Source of the DNA: Pararhodospirillum photometricum DSM 122 | Lineage (GTDB): Bacteria; Pseudomonadota; Alphaproteobacteria; Rhodospirillales; Rhodospirillaceae | DNA length: 14,916 nt | Assembly: GCF_000284415.1 (NCBI RefSeq) | Contig: NC_017059.1 | Coordinates: 3,537,200 to 3,552,115, forward strand | Direction: 5' to 3' | Shown: positions 1 to 6,324 of the stretch, piece by piece | Position numbering within the stretch: position 1 is the stretch's first letter | Layout: every line of letters starts with the position of its first letter | Position numbers and translations under genes: made by a program | The notes under the pieces: generated by a model | Database searches by the model: none | The model's input: the letters and a program-made list of their open reading frames with translations, nothing else | Told to the model about the DNA's origin: nothing

Positions 1-37
1 AGGCCCGCCTCCCCAGCCTTCTTTCTCTTATACCGGC

Positions 38-1093
38 TCACCGCCGGGGCTTAACCTTGCCCGTCACACGACGCGACGGCATGGCCCGGCGCGCCTCGGC
101 CTCGGCCTGCGCCGCCCGCGCTGCCAGATCCGCCCCGGAGGCCTCCTTCCCCAAGCCCTCCTTCTCCTCGACCGGGACCGGTGCGTCCCCCTCGCCACTG
201 CGCTCGAACCGGAAATAGATGAGAGCCGGGACCGCCACATAGATGGAGGAGTAGGTACCGACCACGATGCCCCAAATAATGGCGATGCTAAACCCGCGCA
301 ACACCTCGCCGCCAAACAAGAAGAGGCAGAGGAGAGCCAGCAAGGTGGTGCCGCCGGTCAGAATGGTGCGCGACAAGGTCCGGTTGATCGCCAGATTCAA
401 GACCTCGCCCATGCCCATCTTTTTGTGGCGGCGGAGTTCCTCGCGCACGCGGTCGAAAATCACCACCGTGTCGTTGATCGAGTAGCCGGCCACGGTCATC
501 ACCGCCGCGACGCTGGTCAGGTCGAACTGCACCTGAAACAGGGAAAACAAACCAATGGTGGCGATGACATCGTGCAGCAGGGCGATGACGCCGCCGATGG
601 CGTACTGCCACTCGAAGCGAAACCAGATGTAACCGGCGATGGAGAGGATAGCGAGACCCATGGCCAGAGCGCCCGCCGTGACCAACTCGTCGCCGACCTT
701 GGGCCCGACGACTTCGGTGCGTCGGTACTCGACCCCGTCCCCCAGGGCGCCCTTCAAGCGGGTGAGAGCGGCGTTGTTGGCCGCTTCGCCCCCGGGCTGC
801 TCGGGAACGCGGATCATGAGATCCCGTCCCTCGCTGCCGTAAGTCGTCAAGGCAATGTCGCCGGCGACCTGGGTATTCAGGGTCTCGCGGACCTGGGCCA
901 GATCCACCGAGGCCGGGGTCCGGGCCTCCACCAGGATGCCCCCGGTAAAGTCGATGCCGAAGTTGAGGCCTTGCACGGCCACCGACAGCAAGCAGCCTAG
1001 CAAGAACACCCCCGAGGCACTGATGAACCACACCCGCTTGCTGATGAAGTCGAAGGCGGTGTTGTCGGGGAGAAAACGAACGGGACGCAGCAT
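38..1093 (-). CDS. secF: Protein translocase subunit SecF
   Basis: SecF pairs with SecD in the inner membrane and uses the proton gradient to help pull exported proteins out of the SecYEG channel on the periplasmic side. The 351-residue product has a first membrane segment at about residues 21-43, the motif GIDFTGG (46-52), a periplasmic domain to about residue 130, and five further hydrophobic segments between about 135 and 295. The hallmark GYSINDTVVIFDRVREE lies at about 203-219. After residue 297 there is a charged Ala/Glu/Arg/Lys-rich tail of about 54 residues, which makes the protein somewhat longer than usual for SecF (about 300-320). The ATG start is supported by a GAGGT Shine-Dalgarno that overlaps the secD stop, 10 bases away, so translation is probably coupled. 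Downstream, a GGGGAGG element on the same strand at about bases 7-13 may be the ribosome site of the next gene, beyond the left edge. Confidence 0.97.
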   Translation of the reverse strand: MLRPVRFLPDNTAFDFISKRVWFISASGVFLLGCLLSVAVQGLNFGIDFTGGILVEARTPASVDLAQVRETLNTQVAGDIALTTYGSEGRDLMIRVPEQPGGEAANNAALTRLKGALGDGVEYRRTEVVGPKVGDELVTAGALAMGLAILSIAGYIWFRFEWQYAIGGVIALLHDVIATIGLFSLFQVQFDLTSVAAVMTVAGYSINDTVVIFDRVREELRRHKKMGMGEVLNLAINRTLSRTILTGGTTLLALLCLFLFGGEVLRGFSIAIIWGIVVGTYSSIYVAVPALIYFRFERSGEGDAPVPVEEKEGLGKEASGADLAARAAQAEAEARRAMPSRRVTGKVKPRR

Positions 1094-1103
1094 GGCCGTG
1101 ACC

Positions 1104-2669
1104 TCACAGCGGAAGGGTCTTGGGCCGCGCCAGCCGCAGCCACACGAAGATGATGAAGCGGGTCACCGTGATGGCGGTGAACATCGAGGTCAGGATGCCC
1201 AAAGTGAGGGTCACGGCAAAACCGCGGACTGGTCCAGACCCAAAGTAGTAGAGCAGACCCGCCGCAAAGATGGTGGTGATATTAGAATCCAAAATTGCCG
1301 AGAGGGCATTTCTGAAGCCGGTTTCCAGCGCGTTGAGGAGCGTGCGACCTGCTTGGGATTCTTCACGAATTCTTTCAAAAATCAGCACATTGGCGTCAAC
1401 AGCCATGCCAATGGTCAAGGCAATGCCGGCAATACCGGGCAAGGTCAAGGTTGCCCCCAGCACCGAGAGCGCCGCCAGAAGCAAGATCACGTTCACCGCC
1501 AGAGCGATGTTGGCGAAAATCCCAAACAAGCCATAGGCCACCACCATGAAGATCACCACGGCGAAAGCGCCGATCACGCTGGCCACCGCGCCGGCCTCGA
1601 TGCTGTCAGCCCCCAGGCCGGGGCCAATGGTTCGCTCTTCTAGCATGGTGAGCGGAGCCGGCAGCGCACCCGCGCGCAGCAACAAGGCGAGATCCTGGGC
1701 GCCCTGGGTGGAGAAGCTGCCGGAGATGATCCCCGATCCGCCCAAAATGGGCTCGCGGATCCGCGGCGCGCTGATCACCTGATTGTCCAGGACAATGGCC
1801 AGGAAGCGGCCCTCGTTTTCCGACGTGATCTGGCCAAACTTGCGCCCGCCCACGGTATCAAAACGAAATGACACCACGGGCTCACCGTTTTGGAAGGTGG
1901 CCTGGGCGCCCACCAAGCGGTCACCGCTGACCTCGACCCGCTTACGGACCACCAACTGGGCGGGTTGGCCCGGCCGGCCGGCCTCGGCATTGGGCAGCAG
2001 GCGCGCTCCGGGGGGGATCCGTCCTTGGGCCACATCTTCGGGAGAAACCGCGTCGTCGAGGAGGTGAAAGGTCAGCTTGGCCGTGCGCCCGATGAGGGAT
2101 TTCATGTGCTCGGGATTACTCACCCCGGGCAGCTCAACGATGATCCGGTCCTGGCCCTGGCGTTGAATGGTCGGCTCGCGGGTGCCGGTTTCGTCCACCC
2201 GCCGGCGGACGATCTCGATCGACTGGTCCACCGCCTGAGTGCGTTTGTCGGCCAGGGTCTTGTCGGTGAATACCAAACGCAGGACCCCGGCGTCATCCAT
2301 GGTCACGGTAGTGCCGTTCTCCACCTGCCGGGCGACGCGCACTGCCGTGGGGCGATCCTCGGGGGTCTCCATGGTCACAACAACGCTCTGCCCGTCGCGG
2401 CGCAGGTCGCGGTAGCGGACCTTTTCTTCGCGCAGGCCGGCGCGCATGGCCTCAACCAAGCCGTCGAGCTGTTCTGTAATCAGAGAATCAACGTCAACCT
2501 GCAAGAGAAGGTAGGAGCCTCCTTGAAGGTCAAGCCCCAAGGTGATGGGTTGCCACCACGAGGGCAAGCGATCCGCCTGCTCGCGCAGGGCATTGGGGAG
2601 AGTAAACAAGATCCCTGCCAGGGTGACCACGATCACCAGCCAGGTTTTAAAAGGGCCGAAAGAGTGCAT
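1104..2669 (-). CDS. secD: Protein translocase subunit SecD
   Basis: SecD is the larger partner of SecF in the proton-driven accessory complex of the Sec export channel. The 521-residue product has an N-terminal membrane segment (about 8-26), the motif GLDLQGG (45-51), a large periplasmic region with the P1 head and base domains, the conserved RAGALPAPL (332-340), and five C-terminal membrane segments from about 360. The SecD signature GMAVDANVLIFERIREE lies at about 421-437. The start was placed at the ATG at 2669 because GAGAGG sits 9 bases upstream and MHSFGPFK is a typical SecD beginning. A GTG 33 bases further upstream would add 11 residues that look unlike the family. The gene lies after yajC and a hairpin terminator and runs directly into secF. 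I saw no convincing separate promoter in the 100 bases before the start. Confidence 0.97.
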   Translation of the reverse strand: MHSFGPFKTWLVIVVTLAGILFTLPNALREQADRLPSWWQPITLGLDLQGGSYLLLQVDVDSLITEQLDGLVEAMRAGLREEKVRYRDLRRDGQSVVVTMETPEDRPTAVRVARQVENGTTVTMDDAGVLRLVFTDKTLADKRTQAVDQSIEIVRRRVDETGTREPTIQRQGQDRIIVELPGVSNPEHMKSLIGRTAKLTFHLLDDAVSPEDVAQGRIPPGARLLPNAEAGRPGQPAQLVVRKRVEVSGDRLVGAQATFQNGEPVVSFRFDTVGGRKFGQITSENEGRFLAIVLDNQVISAPRIREPILGGSGIISGSFSTQGAQDLALLLRAGALPAPLTMLEERTIGPGLGADSIEAGAVASVIGAFAVVIFMVVAYGLFGIFANIALAVNVILLLAALSVLGATLTLPGIAGIALTIGMAVDANVLIFERIREESQAGRTLLNALETGFRNALSAILDSNITTIFAAGLLYYFGSGPVRGFAVTLTLGILTSMFTAITVTRFIIFVWLRLARPKTLPL

Positions 2670-2770
2670 TGACGCAAACCTCTCGTCACGATCATCCATC
2701 ACGATGGAACAGGATAACGCATGGCGTGATGACTGGGGATGGCCAGCACGCCGGGGCTCTTTTTTTCAAT

Positions 2771-2818
2771 AAAAAGGCCGGGGTGGACCGGGGATTGCTC
2801 CCCTTTCCCCCCCCGGCC
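2771..2818 (-). terminator. Intrinsic terminator/attenuator between yajC and secD
   Basis: On the minus strand a perfect 8-bp stem, GGCCGGGG (2818-2811) with CCCCGGCC (2783-2776), encloses a smaller GGGG/CCCC hairpin (2803-2800 with 2793-2790) and is followed at once by five Ts (2775-2771). It lies 93 bases after the yajC stop and about 100 bases before the secD start. It has the form of a rho-independent terminator. Since secD has no obvious promoter of its own behind it, it may work as a partial terminator that lowers secDF relative to yajC. Confidence 0.6.
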
Positions 2819-2910
2819 GGTCATGGCGTAGGCGTATTCGGTTCTGGTGACGATGCGTTTTGGGCGGCTGCCACGCGGGTATTTGTGTGGGGCTGGCCGT
2901 TGTCGTTGCG

Positions 2911-3318
2911 TTACTTTTTGGTCAGCAGCGACTTCAGGCGGCTGGCGCCGTTGTCCGAGCCATCGCCGCCGCCATTTTCGTTGCTCACTTGGCCCGGGGC
3001 GGGCTCGGTGCGCGACAGAACGTTGGCAACCATGTCGCGCATGACGCGCACGCGGACGTTTTCAGTGATCTCAACGCTCAATTCCTGCTCGTTGACCACC
3101 TTGGACACGGTGCCGATCAGGCCGCCCGTGGTCACGATCTTGTCGCCGCGGCGGATGGAGGCCAGCATCGCCTTGTGCTGCTTCATGCGACGCTGCTGCG
3201 GACGGATCAGCAGAAAGTAGAAGATCACGAAGATCAGGATCAGCGGCAAAAAGGATTGCAGGCTGCCCATCATATTCATGGCGTCGGGGGTCTGGGCAAA
3301 CGCCGGGGAAATGAACAT
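2911..3318 (-). CDS. yajC: Preprotein translocase subunit YajC
   Basis: YajC is a small single-span inner-membrane protein that associates with SecDF and YidC. The 135-residue product has a short N-terminus, one membrane segment at about residues 20-38, the conserved RPQQRR directly after it (39-44), and the YajC core containing GDKIVTTGGLIGTV (about 58-71). The last 30 residues are a Gly/Asn/Asp-rich, low-complexity tail ending in lysines, which makes the protein longer than the roughly 110 residues usual in the family. The ATG at 3318 was chosen because GAGG lies about 7 bases upstream and MFISPAFAQ is a typical alphaproteobacterial YajC beginning. An open frame 35 codons further upstream crosses the promoter region and is not supported. 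It is the first gene of the yajC-secD-secF cluster. Confidence 0.95.
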   Translation of the reverse strand: MFISPAFAQTPDAMNMMGSLQSFLPLILIFVIFYFLLIRPQQRRMKQHKAMLASIRRGDKIVTTGGLIGTVSKVVNEQELSVEITENVRVRVMRDMVANVLSRTEPAPGQVSNENGGGDGSDNGASRLKSLLTKK

Positions 3319-3387
3319 CGGGTCCTCGTGTGGTGCGCGTGCGACGATGGAGGGGAGCGCGCGCCGCCCTCCCGCCTGGAAGCCGGG

Positions 3388-3415
3388 ACTATACCCAGCC
3401 CGGCCGGGCTTGCAA
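3388..3415 (-). promoter_or_regulatory. Sigma-70-like promoter upstream of yajC
   Basis: On the minus strand, TTGCAA (3415-3410) and TATAGT (3393-3388) are separated by 16 bases. The -10 box matches the consensus in 5 of 6 positions and the -35 in 4 of 6. A start of transcription near 3381 would give a leader of about 60 bases before the yajC ATG. The spacer is a GC-rich palindrome (GCCCGGCCGGGC), which could also be a protein binding site. This is a visual call only. Confidence 0.5.
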
Positions 3416-3449
3416 ACACCCAAGGCCGCGCGCTACTCCAGGACTCACC

Positions 3450-3468
3450 AGCCCCTTGGGGCTCTTTT
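3450..3468 (+). terminator. Small hairpin with U-run in the leader of the ATPase gene
   Basis: AGCCC (3450-3454) pairs with GGGCT (3459-3463) around a 4-base loop and is followed by CTTTT (3464-3468), so the transcript would have a short GC-rich hairpin and a U-run. It ends about 20 bases before the ATPase start and just before the purine-rich ribosome site (3469-3487). No plus-strand gene lies upstream that would need termination, so an attenuator or a leader element affecting translation start is possible. The stem is only 5-6 bp and may be chance. Confidence 0.35.
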
Positions 3469-3488
3469 GGGGAAAAAAGGAAAGAAGC

Positions 3489-4376
3489 ATGCCCGAGGTG
3501 TCTGGAAACGCCGACCTTCTTGCCGTCTTGACCCGGTTAGCCGAGGCTGTGGAGCGTCTGGCTCCGCCGCCGCCGCCTCGCCCCGACGGATCCGGCGCCG
3601 ATGCTTTCGTCTGGCAGGCCCAGCGCTCGTTTCTCGATCCCGTGGCCCGGGTCAACCGGGTGGATCTGGGCTTGCTGTGCGGGATCGACCGCCACGTGGC
3701 CACCTTGCGCGACAATACCTTGCGCTTTGCCCGCGGCCTGCCCGCCAACAATGCCCTGCTGTGGGGGGCACGGGGCACGGGAAAGTCGTCGCTGGTCAAG
3801 GCGGTGCACGCCGACATCAACGCCACCTTGGACCAGGAGGGGCGCCCCCGTCTCGCCTTGATCGAAATCCACCGCGAGGACATTCCCACCTTGCCGCAGC
3901 TGCTCCAGATTCTGGCCGGCTTTGCCCGGCCGTGCTTGTTGTTTTGCGACGATCTGTCCTTCGATGGGCAGGACACCAGTTACAAGTCGCTGAAAGCGGT
4001 GCTGGAAGGTGGCATTGAGGGGCGGCCAGCCAACGTCATCTTTTATGCCACCTCGAACCGCCGCCACCTGCTGGCCCGCGAGATGGTGGAAAACGAGCAG
4101 TCCACCGCCTTGCACGCCGGCGAGGCTGTCGAGGAGAAGGTCAGCCTCTCGGATCGCTTCGGGCTGTGGCTGGGCTTCCACAACATTGATCAGGCAACCT
4201 ATTTCGCCATGGTCCGCGGCTACGTCGCGGCCTATGGTTTGAAGGCCGACCCGGCCCAGGTCGAGCGCGAGGCCCGCGAATGGGCGATGACCCGGGGCAG
4301 CCGGTCGGGCCGGACCGCTTGGCAGTTCATCCAAGACCTTGCCGGGCGCCTGGGACAGGCCTTGCCGCCGGGCTGA
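3489..4376 (+). CDS. DUF815-family AAA+ ATP-binding protein
   Basis: This is a cytoplasmic P-loop ATPase of the DUF815 family (Pfam PF05673), whose cellular role is not established. The 295-residue product has an N-terminal helical segment with a Pro-rich linker (26-32), a Walker A motif GARGTGKSS (93-101), and a Walker B region LLFCDDLSF (150-158). A sensor-1-like FYATSNRR lies at 185-192, the motif SLSDRFG, which may hold an arginine finger, at 219-225, and a sensor-2-like GSRSGRTAWQF at about 270-280. The size is normal for the family. The ATG at 3489 has an AAGGAAAG ribosome site about 6 bases before it; the frame stays open upstream, but those codons cross the divergent yajC promoter. 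It is transcribed away from yajC with 170 bases between the two starts. Functional linkage to Sec is only inferred from position. Confidence 0.88.
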   Translation: MPEVSGNADLLAVLTRLAEAVERLAPPPPPRPDGSGADAFVWQAQRSFLDPVARVNRVDLGLLCGIDRHVATLRDNTLRFARGLPANNALLWGARGTGKSSLVKAVHADINATLDQEGRPRLALIEIHREDIPTLPQLLQILAGFARPCLLFCDDLSFDGQDTSYKSLKAVLEGGIEGRPANVIFYATSNRRHLLAREMVENEQSTALHAGEAVEEKVSLSDRFGLWLGFHNIDQATYFAMVRGYVAAYGLKADPAQVEREAREWAMTRGSRSGRTAWQFIQDLAGRLGQALPPG

Positions 4377-4398
4377 CCCTCTCGAACACGGCGAGGGT
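4376..4398 (+). terminator. Possible weak terminator after the ATPase gene
   Basis: ACCCTC (4376-4381) and GAGGGT (4393-4398) form a 6-bp stem with an 11-base loop that begins on the last base of the ATPase stop codon. Only a weak pyrimidine stretch follows (CTGTCTCTTTC), not a clean T-run, so termination would be inefficient. It sits between the ATPase gene and the promoter-like boxes of the next gene. Confidence 0.25.
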
Positions 4399-4428
4399 GA
4401 CCTGTCTCTTTCGTCGTGTTCTGATGCC

Positions 4429-4456
4429 TTTACGAGGGCCGCCGCCTCGATAAAAT
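4429..4456 (+). promoter_or_regulatory. Sigma-70-like promoter upstream of pmbA/tldE
   Basis: TTTACG (4429-4434) and TAAAAT (4451-4456) are separated by 16 bases. The boxes match the consensus in 4 of 6 and 5 of 6 positions. Initiation near 4463 would give a leader of about 40 bases before the ATG at 4504. The AT-rich stretch around 4450-4460 stands out from its GC-rich surroundings. This is a visual call only. Confidence 0.45.
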
Positions 4457-4503
4457 AAAGCCCGATTTTGGGAACCATCCCTTTCCTCTTGCGGGAGCCG
4501 TCC

Positions 4504-5859
4504 ATGACCGATACCGACAAATCCGCCGCCGCCCTTGGCATTCTCGACGACCTTGTGCGCCGGGCAATGCGGGCCGGGGCCAGCGCCGCCGACGCGGTGG
4601 TGGTCGATGGCGTCTCGGTTTCGGTCGCCTATCGCATGGGGCGGCCGGAAAAACTGGAGCGGGCCGAGGGCGGTGATCTAGGGTTGCGGGTTCTGGTCGG
4701 CACCCGCCAAGCCCTGGTCTCGACCGCAGATCGCAGCCCCCAGGGTCTGGATGCCTTGGTCGAGCGCGCCGTGGCCATGGCCCGCGCCGTGCCCGAGGAT
4801 CCCACCTTGGGGTTGGCCGATCCTGCCCTGGTGGCTCGCGATCTGCCCGATATTGATGGCTGTGATCCCGATGAGCCCTCGGTGGAACTCCTGAGCGAGC
4901 GGGCCCGCCTTCTTGAAGACGCCGCGCGGGCCGTGCCCGGCGTGACCAATTCGGAAGGAGCCGAGGCGAGCTGGGGGCGCTCTACGGTGGCCCTCGTCGG
5001 CTCCAACGGCTTCGCGCATGCGTATCATACGAGCCAAAGCAGCCTCGGGGTCGCCGTCGTCGCCGGGAGCGACGCCCACGGGATGGAATCCGATTACGCC
5101 TCCAGCGCCGCCGTGTATGGGGCCGACCTGCGCGATCCGGTCGAAGTGGGGCGCGACGCGGGCGAGCGGGCCGTGCGGCGCCTTGGCGCAACCCGCGTGC
5201 CCACCGGGCGGCGGGTCATCGTGTTCGACCCCCGTGTGGCCCGCGGCTTGATTGGTCATCTGTTGAGCGCCATCAACGGGGCGAGCATCGTGCGTGGCAC
5301 GTCGTTTTTGAAGAACAAGCGGGGGGAGGCCGTGTTTGCCCCCGGCATCGAGGTGATCGAGGATCCCTTGCGGCCGCGCGGCCTGCGCTCGCGGCCTTGC
5401 GATGCGGAGGGCTTGCCCTGTCGTCGCCGCTCCCTGATCGACGATGGCCGCCTGACCACCTGGATTCTGGATCTGCGCACCGCCCGCGCCCTGGGCCTGG
5501 AAAGCACCGGTCATGCCGGGCGCGGACCCTCCTCGGCCCCCAGCCCCACCACCTCCAACGTTTGGCTCGCACCGGGGGTGCTCACGCCCGACGCCTTGAT
5601 TGGGGCCATTGACGACGGCCTCTATGTGACCGATCTCGTGGGCCAGGGCGTTAACGGCCTGACCGGGGATTACAGCCGGGGCGCCGCCGGTCTGCGGATC
5701 GAGAAAGGTCAACTCACCACTCCCTTCAACGAGGTCACCATCGCCGGAACCTTGCAAGACATGTTTGCCGCCCTGGTGCCGGCCAACGACCTTGTGTTCC
5801 GCCATGGGGTCGATGCCCCGACCGTCTTCCTGGGCGACATGATGGTGGCCGGCGCCTGA
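4504..5859 (+). CDS. pmbA: TldD/PmbA family protein, PmbA (TldE) type
   Basis: In bacteria TldD and PmbA/TldE form a heteromeric metallopeptidase that degrades unfolded peptides and, in E. coli, trims the microcin B17 precursor and helps degrade the CcdA antitoxin. The 451-residue product shows an N-terminal PmbA/TldD domain with a helix and strand region (about 8-75), and the C-terminal domain with RVIVFDP at about 238-244, the FLKNKRGE segment near 270, and GQGVNGLTGDYSRGAAGLRIE at about 380-400. It ends with the family's typical VFLGDMM. No HEXXXH zinc site is visible, which fits the non-catalytic TldE/PmbA partner rather than TldD; a tldD gene would be expected elsewhere in the genome. 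The ATG at 4504 is supported by GGGAG 6 bases upstream. The next gene starts 21 bases after the stop and is probably co-transcribed. Confidence 0.93.
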   Translation: MTDTDKSAAALGILDDLVRRAMRAGASAADAVVVDGVSVSVAYRMGRPEKLERAEGGDLGLRVLVGTRQALVSTADRSPQGLDALVERAVAMARAVPEDPTLGLADPALVARDLPDIDGCDPDEPSVELLSERARLLEDAARAVPGVTNSEGAEASWGRSTVALVGSNGFAHAYHTSQSSLGVAVVAGSDAHGMESDYASSAAVYGADLRDPVEVGRDAGERAVRRLGATRVPTGRRVIVFDPRVARGLIGHLLSAINGASIVRGTSFLKNKRGEAVFAPGIEVIEDPLRPRGLRSRPCDAEGLPCRRRSLIDDGRLTTWILDLRTARALGLESTGHAGRGPSSAPSPTTSNVWLAPGVLTPDALIGAIDDGLYVTDLVGQGVNGLTGDYSRGAAGLRIEKGQLTTPFNEVTIAGTLQDMFAALVPANDLVFRHGVDAPTVFLGDMMVAGA

Positions 5860-5880
5860 GGTTCTGAGGAGAAGCCTGTC

Positions 5881-6210
5881 ATGTCCTTGAAGCCGACCAT
5901 TCTCTGCGTGGCCCTCGTGATGATGGCCTCCCCTGCCTGGGCTCAATCGGCCCGGACCTTCCGGGTGTCCTGCGACGATGGCTTGTCGTTTCAGCTTTCC
6001 CTCAGGCCTGAGGCCAGCGGCGGGCCCGGTCGCACCGCCACCTTGACCCTCGGGGAAGATCCTCCGCAGTTGCTGTTGATCGACTCCCAGGCCGAGACCA
6101 CGACCTACGAAAATGCCCGCTACCGTTTCCAGGCCCTGGCGGATCAGAAGGCCTTCCAACTGATCGAGCTGCGCAACGGGCGGACGACAGCGATCCACAC
6201 GTGCCGGTAG
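5881..6210 (+). CDS. Small exported protein, MliC-like
   Basis: The 109-residue product has a clear signal peptide: Lys4, a hydrophobic core at about 5-17, and a likely cleavage after AWA (residue 21). The mature part of about 88 residues has a cysteine near each end (Cys31 in VSCDDG and Cys108 in the last residues). This matches the layout of the MliC family of periplasmic inhibitors of c-type lysozyme (Pfam PF09864), as do the YENARYRF segment and the final strand leading to the Cys. There is no lipobox: Cys9 lies within the signal core and is preceded by Leu. It would therefore be a soluble periplasmic protein. The ATG has GAGGAG about 9 bases upstream. It follows pmbA by 21 bases and converges with the giant adhesin gene. 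The family call rests on pattern only and could be wrong; the export signal is firmer. Confidence 0.75.
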   Translation: MSLKPTILCVALVMMASPAWAQSARTFRVSCDDGLSFQLSLRPEASGGPGRTATLTLGEDPPQLLLIDSQAETTTYENARYRFQALADQKAFQLIELRNGRTTAIHTCR

Positions 6211-6211
6211 A

Positions 6212-6241
6212 GGGGCTGTCTCGGTAACGTGCAGCAGCCCC
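6212..6241 (+). terminator. Hairpin after the MliC-like gene
   Basis: GGGGCTG (6212-6218) and CAGCCCC (6235-6241) form a perfect 7-bp stem with a 16-base loop directly after the stop codon of the small exported protein. It has no T-run, so it may be a transcript 3'-end stabiliser or part of a factor-dependent terminator. It faces the terminator of the converging gene across about 35 bases. Confidence 0.35.
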
Positions 6242-6276
6242 CCCCGGCTGGCGGGCCCCCCGCGTTCCCCCAGAGC

Positions 6277-6306
6277 AAAAAAACGGGGGGCCTCCCGTGC
6301 CCCCCG
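6277..6306 (-). terminator. Rho-independent terminator of the giant adhesin gene
   Basis: On the minus strand CGGGGGG (6306-6300) and CCCCCCG (6290-6284) form a perfect 7-bp GC stem with a 9-base loop, followed at once by seven Ts (6283-6277). It begins 19 bases after the TGA of the giant gene. This is a textbook intrinsic terminator and supports the view that the 6325 stop is the natural end of the gene. A second inverted repeat, 6254-6262 with 6284-6292, competes for the same arm. Confidence 0.88.
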
Positions 6307-6324
6307 GTAAGGGATGTCCTGCAA

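Noticed and set aside
288..1031. Minus-strand open frame of 247 codons in another phase of secF
   Set aside because: It is Arg/His/Gly-rich and overlaps the conserved SecF frame completely.
1890..2672. Plus-strand open frame of 260 codons opposite secD
   Set aside because: secD is unmistakable on the minus strand. The plus-strand product is His/Gly/Gln-rich without family features.
2670..2770. Separate promoter for secD
   Set aside because: TTGAAA after the T-run has no -10 at 16-18 bases, and TATCCT further down has no -35. Nothing convincing was seen.
3410..3439. Plus-strand promoter for the ATPase using TTGCAA at 3410
   Set aside because: The -10 partner at the right distance (TACTCC) matches only 2 of 6 positions. 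The same TTGCAA serves better for the minus-strand promoter.
4678..6324. Minus-strand open frame of 548 codons across pmbA and the MliC-like gene
   Set aside because: It is a GC-driven shadow of two well-supported plus-strand genes, with a low-complexity composition. It begins at a codon directly after the giant gene's stop, within the terminator-side gap.
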